Positions 23,501 to 38,500 of a DNA stretch of 64,000 bases are shown piece by piece (the stretch's first letter is position 1; each line of letters opens with the position of its first letter). The DNA is from Echinometra lucunter. Its lineage: Eukaryota > Echinodermata > Echinoidea > Camarodonta > Echinometridae. Where the stretch lies: NCBI GenBank assembly GCA_029962745.1, contig CM057151.1, positions 1,057,298 through 1,121,297 of the forward strand, read 5' to 3'. Below the pieces are notes generated by a model that saw only the letters and a program-made list of their open reading frames with translations, ran no database searches and was not told the origin of the DNA. The translations under genes and the position numbers were made by a program.

Positions 23501-26500
23501 AATAATAAATAAATAATTCTTCTCGTCAACCTACAAGACTTATTTTAGAGTAAAAACAGACAAAAGAATAAAACTAATTAAAACAGTCTTGAAAAGCAAT
23601 TGAATGTAGCAACTGAATAAAGAATCCAGCCATGACATACAAAAGCATAACAGCAATTAGTCTTGAAAATCAATTGAATGGAACTACTGAGTAAAGTATC
23701 CAGCCATGACATACAAAAGCATAACAGCAATTAGTCTTGAAAATCAACTGAATGGAACTACTGAATAAAGAATCCAGCCATGACAGACAAAAGTATAATA
23801 GCAATTTAGTATTCAAAATCAACTGAATGGAATGAATAAATAAAGCATCCAGCCATAATGTTAGAGGTATGGAGGCATCCATTAAAAGATCTATTTCACA
23901 TGAATCTTTTGCCCTCAGATTTTTGTCACCACTAGATAACGTATAAGAATTCTTGGACCTTGGTAATAAATGTAGTCTATCCTATTCTCTACATTAAATT
24001 CATTTTTTATTCTACTTTATTTCTGAACATGAAAGCTTTTTTGCCACAATGCTAATTCAAAGTGCCCTTTAAATTACAATGATAACTGAAAAAACTTTTA
24101 TTCTTGATTCCTGCATTGCCTAGCATACACAAAGCACATGTCAACTATGGAATGTCAGAATGGAGAAGTTCTTCCACACTTTATGAAATAAAGTTTTTTA
24201 ATCTGATTTCAGTGCTTATTCTTTGTCACCATGATGTTTCTATTTCACCACTATCTGTTAAAAAAAAAAAATCCTGTTTCCCACACATATATTTATATTT
24301 GCTCTAATGATCTCATGCAATATTGCTGAATTTATTACTTCTAATATCAATTATGTCAAATTTGCTGCAAAATTATCATTAATATAGTTTCATTCTATAA
24401 TGGTAAACCTTGTGGATGATGTGGAAAACATAGCATGTCATTATCCAGTTTATCACCTAAGCACATCCAAAGTGCTGAAGTCTCATTGTACCCTATTTTT
24501 TTGCTATGTCCAATGAACAATGTTTTAAATGCAGTATTATGTACCATCTTATTTTTCAAATAGTGAGATGCTATTTCTTTTTAGCTCTTAAATTTCATTT
24601 CACGATGTGTTTGTGTACACTTTATAAACGGTTTAACATTGTAAAATTATGGGCGATTTGGCACTTTTACCGCAAATCTTATTCATTTAATCAAACAAAA
24701 CATGAACGAGGAATACACAATTTAGACTAATCAAAGGTACACATTTCTCAATGTGCAACTTCATTGTCATTACTCAACCTTACAAATAAAGCTAGAAACC
24801 TCTCTGTAGCACACATATCTACATGTTTGGATGCTTATTTAAATATTTCACCCAGAAATTAAAATTTCTCTACGAGACTTTCACTATGCAGCACGTCAAA
24901 GACATTTCTAAAATGTCCAGCAACAGAGATATTGCTACATATGGTCAAGAGTTGGTCAAGCATCTAATTCAAATGATATTACCACATGTATCTGTCATTA
25001 TATGAATTATATCAGATTCATCATATCAATTGTAATTACACCAACTATATCAAAATAACTGTACTCTCAATGTCAGATCAGCCAAAATAATCATGAGATT
25101 ATGAAATATGGATGGTGAACCTCTGATATTCATTTATATCTTCATATCTTATATCTGAGAAATAACATGCGGAATTGCCATCAGAGATAGCATTTTTCAT
25201 CTATCACATCCCTTTACAAAAATTGCTTGTACATGGGAAGAAGTCTTACCTTCCCATCTGTGCACTGAATGCTTAAAATGTAAGTTTAATTCAATGATTT
25301 GTGAATGAAGGATTATTCGTAGATGAATGATTAGCAAGCCATGGAAAACACTCCCCCATGAAAATCAATATCTGATATGAAAAATACTTAATGAATCATA
25401 AGCTCTCTTCACATCAGTGGACATGTCTAGAAAAGCTCATTTTAATTGCTCCGACTAAACACTGACCCATACCTGCACCATCAACTTAATCTTGAGACTA
25501 TGTTTGCTCCAGCACACAATCCCTTCTCAAAAAAAAAAAAAAAAAATGGCACAGAATACTCTTTTCTTGAAATGTCATTTGTTAATCTATCCCTTAATGA
25601 GCAAATCTGACCATACTGTTCCATTAGACATTGGACACTACCTTATGGATTGCATGCTTCCAGGAATTTCCTTTGGGAGAAATGGTAACACAAACAAGTG
25701 ATAAAGTTTGCAAAAGAAACTCCATCTTGCAAATGTAAAGAAATGCTGACAAACACCAAAAAAGGTATAGAAAGTAAGAAATCATACTCTGCAAGGCAAT
25801 GAAAGAGCTCTGGAAAACTTTTCCAAACATGAAGAAAAAAGCTGAAAGGACAAGAGTTGCTTCAAGGAAAAGTTGGAAAACCAAGTTTTAATTGCAGAAA
25901 AAGAAAAAAAAATTGAGCTCCCATGGGGGAAAGGAGTGACATTAACTCTAGTTGTGAGATCACAACCATCTTAATATGAGGGCAGCTTAAAATAAGTCTT
26001 ACGCTCTTACAAGTACTTTGGGGATTTCCTACCTGTGCAAACAGTTTCATTTTCTCAGGGGCAGTTCTCTTTTTCTGTATTGCAGAGCTTTCCACAGGTA
26101 AATTGCTCTGTGCTTGTGTGTATTTTTAATGACTGTGGGGGAATAATTATATGAAATACGTCTACTTTGTCAAGCACTTGTCAAGCACCCTAGATAAGCA
26201 CTCTGTAGATCAACCCTGCTAAAAATAATATTTAAAAACCTGTAAATATGGCTGACATAAAATTATGAGAACAGAAGATTGTGCTTATCATACTCTCAAT
26301 ATCCATTGTATTTCTTATATTCACAATTATGAATGATTAATTATATGATCTATCTTGGTACCAAGCATATACACATGGTCCATTTCTCAAGAGAACAAGT
26401 TAATGGTTCTAAGAAATCATATATATATATATATATATATAATAGTCAAGTTCAAAATACTGAATGAAAATGAAAATGAACCAGGTACTGCTACTTTAGT

Positions 26501-29500
26501 TAAATGATATTCAATTCATTCTACATTTACAATCTTTTTTTTTCTGGGGATAGAAGATACAGCTGAATCTGAGAACTTAATTTCCTGAAGAGTGACAAAT
26601 AATGAGTAAGATGTAGTTACATGATCAGTCTAAAAGGTTTTCTATGGTTTGGCATTATTCTGTCTTTTAGTGCAAAGCAGGAGTCCTGTTTCATGGCCAC
26701 GGGCTATAACAGCATAACTTGATACAAATTTAAAAGAATATCAGGAACTTAAGTATGGGAAAACAGTTTTCAGTCAAAATAAAGAATTGAAAATCCAAAA
26801 TAAGTATTGCCTTAAAGCTCTCTAAATCACATGCATCAAGAAAGACACAGATCACTTGGTTGTAGGGTAAATGTCTGCTATTTTGAAGATATAACCAAAC
26901 AAAAAAAGATACATTTTAGGCTATCTTTCAGTGCTGAGTTAATTTGGTTATTCTATTTTTTTTTTAATCTGAGAAAGAAAACACAACTATTGCCACTAAT
27001 CATAAGAACATTAATGTGCCTACAGTCATGATAAAGATCAATTCACTGCAGCTGGAATTCAAGACACCTTTGCACAACAGGGCCCACAGTTGTGAATTAT
27101 GTGTATTTATTACATTGTTTAGCAAAGAGGTGTCAGAAATGACAGATGCCAAGAAATTCTGCCCAGGGTGTTTCATAAAGCTGTTTGTAAAGTTACAATT
27201 GATTTTACGAACAACTTGAATATGGCAAGCAAGATGTGATTCTCAATCATTATAAAGTGCATCAGCTAAAGGTGAAATATGCAGATGCAGATGTAGATTG
27301 ATATTACAGTTGTTTACAAGCATTTTTATTGCAATTTATATCTTTTGCTACTATTTAATTGAGATTATTGGAAATGCAGTAACTGTCATACTTTGTTAAA
27401 ACGTCAGGAAAATTTTTTGGCATCCCACTTAGCACTTCATATTCAAGTCATTCGTAAAGTAATGTGTAACTTTACGAATAGCTTTATGAAACACCACCCA
27501 GGTCTAATTACTGAAATGCACATAGATGTTTAAGGCCTAGATTTTCAAGAACTTTGGTGAAAATGTATCTCTGTTCCCCTGTTATTTAAAAGAATGGCAT
27601 TAAATTTATTGGAAACAACTATGACATGCCTCAAATTAAAACTCCAGTCTACCTGCCTCAGTTAATGGGAGAACATGAATCAAAGTATGATAATTTAGCA
27701 ATCTGCCAGAGATCAAGAACACAATGGACAAATTCTTAATGAAAACAAACTGTTCAGGGGAAAAACTCTGAAAAGAACTTTGGCAGGCAGATAAAAGAGC
27801 ATGGTTATATAGCTGGCTGAGTGAATGGCAAGGCTGGCCTCATTGAAAAACTATGTTAAAACATAACTAAACTTATGTATGAATATATGGAGGTTATCAT
27901 TAATTATCACAATGCAAATTCTTAACATGTTGCCTACTAAATTCTGTAGTTCCCACAGGCTTAATACATGGATCATCCACTTTATGTAGCCAATGGGTTA
28001 AGTACTGCAAAATATGTCTATTTAACAGATGATCTTGTTTCCATGTAAGTTGACCCTGAATTAATTCTAAACTAGCCGATTCTTGGCATTTAAGGGTTTA
28101 AGTATGTTTTTGCTCTATCTGGTCTAGATCTGGTGTGGGTTTTGTTGGTGTGGGATTCGTTCCATGTATGACAAGTGTGACAAGGATATAAGTATATACC
28201 AGATCTGATTCTGTTTGGTTATGATTCAACACTTCTAGTGGATCAGTAAAATGAATTGCAACTAAGATATCATCTATATTACTCTCAATAATATTGATCT
28301 TACTGATAGTGAAATAACAACTCATTTCAGCTCTTGCATAACATAATTACATGCATGCATGCTGCAAAACAAGTAGATATTTCCACTGGTAATGGGGGAG
28401 GGAGAAGGGCATAGGAGATCAAATTTGATAGGCTCCCAACCACATTAAAGGGAAAGTCCATCCTATAAGTTTCACTATTTCAATAAAAGGAGATAAATTT
28501 GAACAGCATTTTAAAAAAGAAATAAGCAAAATCGGTCAAAGAATAAGAAAATTACACTCATTTAAATTTTCTAGTCAACTACTCTCGGCTCTGCAAATTG
28601 GCAACACTGATGACATCATGTGCAAGCAGGTCTCCATTCACTTCGTACATGAAATTTCACACTTTCTCAATTTTCTTGGAAGTTACACATTTTCTCACCC
28701 CATAGTCAAAGTATGTTATGTAAAAAGCAATTCTTCTGATATAGTAAAATCCAGTTACAGGTTTTATACTTGATACTTGATGGGTTAATCTTTCAGGCAG
28801 CTCATACAGGAAACCTTTACTGGGGTGGTCAGTGAAGTGAGAAGTTGCAGGGGGTGACATAAAGGGCAGATCAATCTCATAGGAGGGCGCTGTCAAGCTG
28901 CGACCAAATGTTTTTCAGTGCAGACAAATTTGATCTTATTTTACCTGATTTTTACTATTTTCAACATTTTTTAACGACTTAATTCGATAGAGGAGATTGT
29001 ATGGTGAGTCTACAGAGTCTACAGTTAATTTGATCGTGATTGGAATTTCAATGTGCTTGAAGATGATCTACATTTGTACTACCATTTTTGTGATTTTGAA
29101 CTGTACCGAGATCATCGGTTTCCCGCCAATAAGTGACCCGAAGCTACCGGCTGTTCGACAGGACTCTTATACCGTGAGTGAGCCCGGCGATATGTTGACT
29201 AATTCCCCGACCAAAATTCTCCAATACAACAGAGATGAATTGTTCCAGATACGCGGACAAAAATTTAAAAGAGTCTTGGATCCGCAATTGCATGAAACGG
29301 TTAAGTCCTTAGGAATTTTGCGCCGACACCGGGGCCGCCGTGCAGGAATAAATACCCGGCGCCATATTGAAACTGTTATCGGTCAGCGACCTAAGAAACC
29401 AACTACTAACCCCAGACCATCTTATCTTGTTAAACTACACACTTCTAGGACCAAAGTAAGTTTACCAGTGTTTTTCCTGTGTAATGCCAGATCTTTAAAT

Positions 29501-32500
29501 AATAAGTTTGATGAGTTCAGGGGAACTGTGGTTGATGGTAACTTTGATTTTGTAGCAGTAACTGAGACATGGTATAAGGATGACATGCCACTTGACTATG
29601 TATCCATCCCTAATTATACTGTGCATTCAAAGTCAAGGACATCGCGTATTGGAGGGGGCGTAGCAATTTATACTAAAGATTCAATGAACACGGTAGCTGC
29701 AACAGAAATCCAGGTACCAGCTCAGCTTGAGGTCATATGGGTAAAAAGCAGACCATCTCGCCTACCGCGCTCTATTCCTATTATCTATAGTGCGGTTGTG
29801 TATTATCCCCAAAGAGACAATGAGATCGCTGATCAGTTGATTGAACACATTCAAACGTCAATTGATACCATATTATCGAGGCACCCCGATGCGGCAGTAG
29901 TTATTCTTGGGGACTTCAATCAATTAGATTTGGAACAATTGCTTAATGACACAAAATTTACCCAGGTTGTAGATAAAGCAACTCGGGGGCAAAACATTCT
30001 TGACAAGATTGTGACCAATATACCATCATTGTACTTGAATCCGGAGATACGCGCCCCGATAGGTAAAAGTGATCATTCGACCATTTTATGGAAATCACGT
30101 GATTGGCGACCAACTCCGAATGTGACAACAGTGCGCACAACACGCCCTCTTCCGGACAGCAGTATTCGTTCGTTCGGTAGATGGGCAATTGATCATGATT
30201 GGTCAGAAGTTTACCAGGCTAATGACGTCAACCGGAAGTGTGATGCATTCTATGCTACACTTCATAGTGCTATTGACATACATTTTCCGACTCGCCGTGT
30301 CAAACGCCATGTGTCTGATAAACCTTGGATGACGCCAGAGATTAAATCCATGATGCGAAAAAGACAATCTGCTTTTCATCGTGACAACAGTGAGTTGTTC
30401 AAACACTGGCAGCGCAAAATTTCGTCGGCCATTAAAGACGCAAAGCGGGAGTTCTATCCTTCACGAATTGAACACCTGAAGAAAGAGGACCCGTCTGGCT
30501 GGTACAGAGGGATTAAGTCAATGACCTCCGGTAGTCCACAACACTCTGTCATTTCAGTACCGGAAGTCGATCCCAGTGACCACGTAAGCATAGCCAACAG
30601 AATCAACGGACACTTTGCTGGGGTGGCTCAGGATATCCCGCCACTCTGCAGAGAGAATTTACCGGCATACTTACCTGCGGGCCCTTGTCCTTCAGTGCAA
30701 CCATGGGAGGTATTTCGTGAGCTGAAGTCTATCAGTACAACGCGTGCTGGTGGTCCTGATGGGATTCCCGCTCGGGTGATTAAAGAATTTGCTTTTGAGC
30801 TTTGCGGACCACTAACCCACATCCTGAATTCATCCTACGCTGAAGGTGTTGTACCATCGGTTTGGAAACGAGCGATAGTGGTCCCAGTACCAAAAGCGAA
30901 ACCTGCCAATCTTAACAATCTTCGTCCGATTTCACTCACTGACCAATTTGCTAAACTGGCAGAATCCTTCGTCGCTAAGTGGACCATGTGCGATATGCAG
31001 TCTACGATGGACCCGCAGCAGTTCGGAAACATCAAGGGACTGTCCACTGTCCATTGTTTAGTTGATATGACACACTATTTGTATTTACATGCAGACCGAC
31101 CCAAGACATCATCTACACTCATTCTCACAGATTTCAGCAAAGCGTTTGATCGCGTAAACCATAATGTTGCTATCGAGGAATTGCTGAAGATGTGTGTGAA
31201 TCCGCAATATGTTGATTGGATTGCTAATTTTCTGCATGAGAGACAACAGTGCGTCAGATACAACTCCAGCACCTCCGACTGGATCGATCTAAATGCAGGA
31301 ATCCCACAAGGGACCAAGCTTGGGCCCATAATTTTCCTCGCTCTGATCAATAGTGCCTGTTTGGATATCGACGACAATGTGAGGAGATACAAATATGTTG
31401 ATGACTTAACATTGCTTGAGTCTCGCGAACACAATCAGCAATCACAGCTTCAGCCAGTCGTAGATTCTCTCCAGGCCTTTTCAGCTTCTAGGTACATGAA
31501 GCTAAATCCCTCCAAATGCTTAAAGATGGAGGTATGCTTCATGAAGCGACCACCTCAAGCTCCACTGGTACAGATAGAGGATGAGTTGATCACTCAGCAA
31601 GAATGTGTGAAATTACTCGGCATTCACATCCAAGCTGATCTAAAGTGGGGTAAACAGGTTGGTGAGATGCTGAGAAGAGCAAATGGTAAGCTCTACATGC
31701 TGAGGATATTGAAACACCATGGCGTACCAGCGAGAGATCTTCTGACAGTCTTCAATAGCTTTGTAAGACTGACAGTGGAGTATGCGGTACCAGTGTGGAA
31801 CGCCGGTCTTACAAATGATCAAGTTAGAAGGCTTGAGAGCATTCAGAAAAGAGCCATGAAGATCATAATGGGCTCTCATTATTCTACCTATGAGAGTGCT
31901 CTTTTGAACTATGGTATGGCTACCCTTGCTGATCGACGTTACAAACTTTGCAAAGACTTTGCAACCAAGCTTGACTATAAATCCCGATTCAGCCACCTCT
32001 TTCCAACTGCTCCCGAAAGAGGATCAGCTATGAAGCTTAGAAGGAAGGTAAAGGTACCGGAGATAAGATTTAAGACAAATAGACTTCGGGATAGCCCGGT
32101 ACCCTACTTGATCAAGCTGATTAATGAATCGTGATCACCAATAAGACACTGCCTATTTGATGTATATATTGTATATTTGTATTTAATTATCTGTATATAT
32201 ACATATAACATTCATTTAACTTGCAATCTGTAATTTGGTTGTAGGATAAGTCATGAAATTAAAAATGAATTTCTATTATGATCAAATGAATTCAATCAAT
32301 TGAATGTCTTTACAATTAATAATTTTATTTATTGCAATCTCATTCATACCTTACTATATCTACTTAATGTATCAATCTTAAACAGCTCAATTTACTAACT
32401 GATCGATGCATTACTCAGTCGCTAATCGTAGTTGTTGATAAATTTATAGTAATGTGCTAATTAATCATTTTTTTCATTCTTTGCTATTTCTCAATATTTG

Positions 32501-35500
32501 CAATAGTTTCTCAAATTCACATTAAAATCATTACCAGTTAATTTTATTTCATTATTACTGCTATTCCACATTTTGTTATATACATTTAACTACTTCTCAA
32601 AATCAATGTTTATATTAGATGTATTACTTAATTCTCACTTTAATTCAGTTTCAATTCAATTCAGTTCGATTTCTGCTATTTCACAATTATCCAATTGCAA
32701 TTATTAATGCATCAATGATTATAGTTATCTTTGCAGTCATTAATGAATTTACATTGTAATTATACTATTTTAATCAAATTTGTTATTTCTATCCCACAAT
32801 ATTTGTGCTTAATGTAGAGGTTGATAACACAAGTGAATTCAGGGGACTCTACATTAATACCATTATAACTATTAGATCTATTCATTTCAATGCTATGTAT
32901 TTCATTTTAATGTTTTGATTCATTTTAATTTGTAAATGCATCACAATTCGGCTTGGCCGCCATGATGTATGATTTTTATCAAATAAACCATTTATCTATC
33001 TATCTATCTATCTAAGTGGCGATGAGTAGACATAGCACTTGCCAATATATAGAGAAATATGCCACATCCAGAGCAAGCAAAAACCATTCTAGTATAATTA
33101 CGTGAGAGCGTACAGGGACTGCATCACTCTAAAGGCCCATTCAAATATGAAGAGGGAAACTGCAAGGGGGGGGGGGGGGTCCACGGGGGATAAGCACGTT
33201 TTATTACACACAAGCTAATGAGTGTGCAACATTTCCAGGGCAGTCCTTTGTCACATCATTGATTGCCATTCATTTTGTACACAAAAAATGCGCTCCTTGA
33301 ATCCTGTAATTCCTTTTGGCGTTGACTGCACAAGACCATCAAGTCAAGTGAGTGTCCATTCAACAGAAAGCAAAAACCTATGGATTAATCATATCTTGGA
33401 AATTATACAAGTACTGTGAAAAGTCAACAACTACTCAGACTGAAAGTTTCTCTTAAAACAAAGCATACATATCACAGTTTTAAGTTCACTTTTATCATTT
33501 CGGATTTCATACTACATAGCAAATATTTATTAGAAAATGTTGAAATCACTTCCCTGACCAATAGAAAATTTGAGATATTACTTTTGCTGATACAGAGTCA
33601 CATATGAAAGTCAATATCTTGATGAAAAACTTAAAGCATAAAGCTAGAGTGTTAGTTTTCCTCCCAACTTGTGTAAGGCCCCAAATACTTCACTAATTAA
33701 AATTCATATCATTCAGACTGTGTTTTCTCCATTAAATGTTCCAGAAAACTAGTAAGTTCAAACATTAATTCAATGGAAATTTAAGATCACAGGAGCAGAA
33801 ATCTTATATGTACCTTGTATTTTTATTGCCCATATGGTTTATTCAATATATCCCGGAGAGGGAAACCACATGATAAATCCCTATCTAGAATGTACGTCAG
33901 TTCTGTGGTTTTCAACTGAAACTTAGCTATAGGCAGGATTTCCATCGTATTGGAGCATCTACAAATGACCTACTTTAAAACATAATGGATAATCATGAAA
34001 CTAGGTTGTGGAAAATTGTAATGCTTTTCCAGTTTGTTGTATTATGATTTCTTTGGCAAACACTCTACCATTCAATCAGCCTTGTTAGTTTTTAGCCTTT
34101 CTGACATTCATTAAATTTCTTTATTTCCATTTCAATAATCAAAAAGTTTATATAAACATCTACTCACATTTATCACCTACTAGAAATTTGTAATCTTAGT
34201 ACTGACATGATAGTTTTTTATCCTTTCCATGTGGAAAAACAGAAAAAGTCCTAGTCTGCTTTAGATCTATTTTAATGGCTTGTTATACTACAATGATGAA
34301 TTATTTAGCTTATTTCCAGGCATTTACTTTCAGGACAGAAAATACTCATCTGCAAAGATTCCTCCTCCTCCCACAACAAAACAGAAAAATAACTAACTCT
34401 CACCATCTTGTTACCTTGTTGTTTTCCTACAAACTGAGGCTCAACAGGTGCAAAACAGATAATAAATGTAATTGGCTTTATTAGTATAATGGACATGTCC
34501 ATCCAAGGAAAGCACAATTTGTCTTAAAACCCTAAGGTCATCATAGCATTTAAGGAATTACCAACTACCAGGTACCTACAAAGAAAGGATGATGATGTAC
34601 TAATATTTGCCGTCAATTTTCAAAGACTATTCTTGTCTCAAACTGCAAAATAAATAAACAGAAGAAAATCAGTACTACAATTTAACTCGGTTCACCTCTG
34701 TTTATCAAGAAACAGAAATCATGCAAGAAGTGTGTCATTTTTCCAGTTGGATCTGTTGCCCATTATGTTCATTCTTTCCCATTCCTTTCTACTTCTTAAA
34801 AAAAAGTTGGCTGGTTTCCTTCCTTGACTCTCTTCCAATTTCATTCTGCTTTTCATTCTTTTTTATATTCATTTTATTTCTGCTACATATAATCACTCAC
34901 CTTTCCCCCATGTATTATTTTCCACACTGCTCTTCTATAGTTTCTCAGCCTTCAAGTATTTTTTTTACTCACACATTTTTATTTCTCACGCAATGCATCC
35001 AACTGATGTAGGTGTTGTTGTTTTGATTTTAGATTCAGTGTTTTATGAATTAAGCATTTTCTAATTGATTATTTCTGTTTGAATGATTTTCACTTGTTAC
35101 AATAACCCGTCATGAAATAAGTAATTATTCTTGCATCAGTGAGGGGGGGAGGGAGACAATATAATTTGGTTTGGGTGTTCAGTACTTCAATCCATACAAT
35201 ATTTTCCTGTACTGACTATTCACCCTGAATGAGCTATTTGTAAGTCAACAGTTTAATCAAATAAAGCTATTTCTCACAGGTCAGAGCATTTGTCTATTAC
35301 CATCTATAGGTGTCTGTCTACTTGTAACTTATTGCAGGAAAATTATTTTATCATCTTGGTATATGGCATATTGTTTTGATAGGAACCACTTTGATATGAA
35401 CCTGTTTAATGTTATTCTAGATTGATGTCAGTTTATCAAATGTTATCTTTATGTTCACTGCCAAATCTAGGAGGAAGACGTCCTAGTATCTTTAAAGTTG

Positions 35501-38500
35501 ATATAAGAAAGGGATCACAAATATTGAGATAATTACATCAATGGAAAGCTATCAACCTCCAAAATAATATTGAGTGGTGTTCAACCACAAAACAAGTTCA
35601 GAATGGTGAATTTAAGCGACTAAACTTCAACAAAATCTTGAAGTCAGAAACGCCGGGTCGCACACAGAAACCAAGGGCTTCGATGGTGACATCATGAAAG
35701 GGGATTGCATGCGCCGGTGGAAGTAGTGGCAATGCTATGCCTATGTACAAGTGCCTTCTTATTACGAGCTTAGATTGTCATTGTAAATTCGTAAATGGGA
35801 TAATGTGAAAGACTTTATGTTTTTATTTGAATGAAGAAACACAAAACAACATATGCAGTAGCTGATTTTTTTTAATATGATCACAGTTTCCATTTTGCAG
35901 AGTTTTAAGGCGAGTTTACTGTCTCGGAAAACAAGGTGCAATCACCATCGAACCTGTACACGTACGAATAGTAAATGTTAGATGGGTTTTGTTGGTCTGC
36001 AGGATCAATTATGTGAATCAGTAATTCCTAGAACTATGATCATACTTATCATTCATATGTGTGACTGCCTCAAAAGGATGCAGTAAGCCTAAAAAACAAC
36101 AAAACATTCCAAAAATATATATCAAACTTGATACAGAAATCTCCAGCTGACGACGTCGTTGTTGAACGATATTCATCCGTGAGTGATTCGACTCCTGCCA
36201 GGACGTTTTTGCAGAGAGTGGATTCTCGGCTGGGAGACCAGCCGTCTACACCCGGTGGTGGCTTGATAGATATTGCGCTGGCTTATGCAAGCCACCAACC
36301 AAAGCTCACTGGGGACACCAGTACACACACTTACTGTACGCAGCACTTTTTTGTTTTCGACAAAAGCGCTATACACACGCTACACGCCATGCTATACTAT
36401 ACACACGAGCTTCCTACGTTCTTCATGCACTTTCTGTACCACCAGAGTGGATTTATAAATCCACTCTGTGTACGCCCGGCTGGCCGGATCTAGTTTCAGA
36501 GCAAGCTCTCTCGTAATCTCACCAAATTCGACACACACCAAAAAATAATGGTGAAAATATCAATTAATTTCGCATTGTTAGCATGCATATATCATAATTC
36601 TAAACCAGATAATTGATATTCACGCTATGAACTATAAGGAGAAGGGAAAGCATTGATCATAGAGTTCTGAATCATTCGACTTTTCAGGCTTTGGAAAAAA
36701 AAACTCAAGAAATCTCTCTCTCTCCGCACATGCTTTGTATGGAACATCTGGGTATGTCAAAATACTTATCCCCTTTCGTGATCACGCATAGTGGACTTGT
36801 TCCGTGACTGGTTTTCCAGGCTGACTGAGGAGGGTATTTCTCGACATTTCAGTTAAGGATGTCCAGGAGCAAGAAGACTTTTGTGATTTGCCATGTGAAT
36901 AAACACCTTATGAATAGCATATGCTTTGCATAGATACCAAATTCATGGACATTTATTCCCTTCTTATATCTACTTTAAGAGCCCTTGCAAGGCCATGTGC
37001 AGAACATATTCTTTATGTTCATTGCCAAACCTAGGAAGAAGACATCCTAGTATCTTTAAGAGCCCTTGCAAGGCCATGTGCAGAAAGTGTCTTTAAGTCA
37101 CTCTAACAAGGAATTAGAGTGTATTCATATTATTATTTGGTATATAAACATGTGCTAATGAGCTGTTTATTTCAAATATTTTCACTACATAAAACTTGAT
37201 ATAAGAATTCACCCACAAAGGGAAAGAAAAATATTGGGACTCATATTATGACCCACCAGGCCATGTGCAGAAAGTATTCTTTATATTCATTGCCAAACCT
37301 AGGAAGAAGACATCTTAGAATCTTTAAGAGCCCTTGCAAGGCCATGTGCAGAAAGTGTCTATAAGTCACTCTAACAAGGAATTAGAGTGTATTCATATTA
37401 TTATTTGGTATATAAACATGTGCTAATGAGCTGTTTATTTCAAATACTTTCACTACATAAAACTTGATTTAGGAATTCGCCCACAAAGGGAAAGAAAATA
37501 TTAGGACTCATATTAAGACCCAGTATCAAAACAATTTTTCGTGTCTTATTTTGCTTGTTTCTTGACGTCCTCACTATCAAACTAAAATAAACTACATGAA
37601 GCTAAATGAAAGTGGACATAACTATTAATTCTTGAGAATGAGATTCCATCATTATGGAGTTTGTTGACATGGCAGTTTCTTTTCATCTACATCATAATTT
37701 TCCCATCCTAACACTTACAAGAACAAATATTTAATGACAAAGCAGTGGGAGTGATTCTATGTATTAATCTATTTCTTATCTTGAAATTCTATCATAAGCA
37801 CAAGATATTATTTCTTTTAGAGAAAGAGAGTATAAAGCACAAACTGACCAATTTGTGATCATTATTGCAATTCAGCTGTGTTACCGATGAACGTCTTGTT
37901 GCAATGATGTGCTAACTATATTATTATCTGTTGTCTGGAACCACAATATTTCTTGGTAAGTATATTTTCTGCAAACAAGTTTTGATAAATAAAACAAAAG
38001 GGACTGCTTAATACAGAAATGCGATTGATCTGAAGTGACTGCAAATCAATGCAAATATAGTTATTCTATATACAAGTCTCAACACTTCAATAAGCATGAT
38101 GTTTTCAAATAGTTTACAAATAGCTTTCAAACAGTAAGAGATCATGCAAACAAACAACTGAAAGCCACAGTGGTGTATTTTCATTATTCCCATAAAGTTT
38201 CTTTCTGTGAAAAAAGCTGTCCTCTAGAAAACAAACGTAGTTTACTAGAAAATGTAAATGAGTGTAATTTTCTTATTCTTTGACCGATTTTGCTCATTTC
38301 TTTTTTAAAATGCTGTTCAAATTTATCTACTTTTATTGAAACAGTGAAACTTCTAGGGTGGACTTACTCTTTAACTTAAAAGTTCCACTTGATCTTGATA
38401 AAGTATAAAATACAATATCAGGCTGTAGGTGAATGATCTGGATCATGAGTTCTATTTTTTTTTTCTCCAATGATTAGCTGAACAAAACACAACATACTGC

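Noticed and set aside
23584..23860. CRISPR-like array of regularly spaced repeats
   Set aside because: The repeats are continuous 74-75-bp units without unique spacers, in an animal intron; this is a minisatellite.
36128..36493. 121-codon plus-strand frame in a CpG-richer patch
   Set aside because: No recognisable domain, a 26-bp palindrome near its end, and overlapping frames of similar length; more likely part of an unrecognised repeat.
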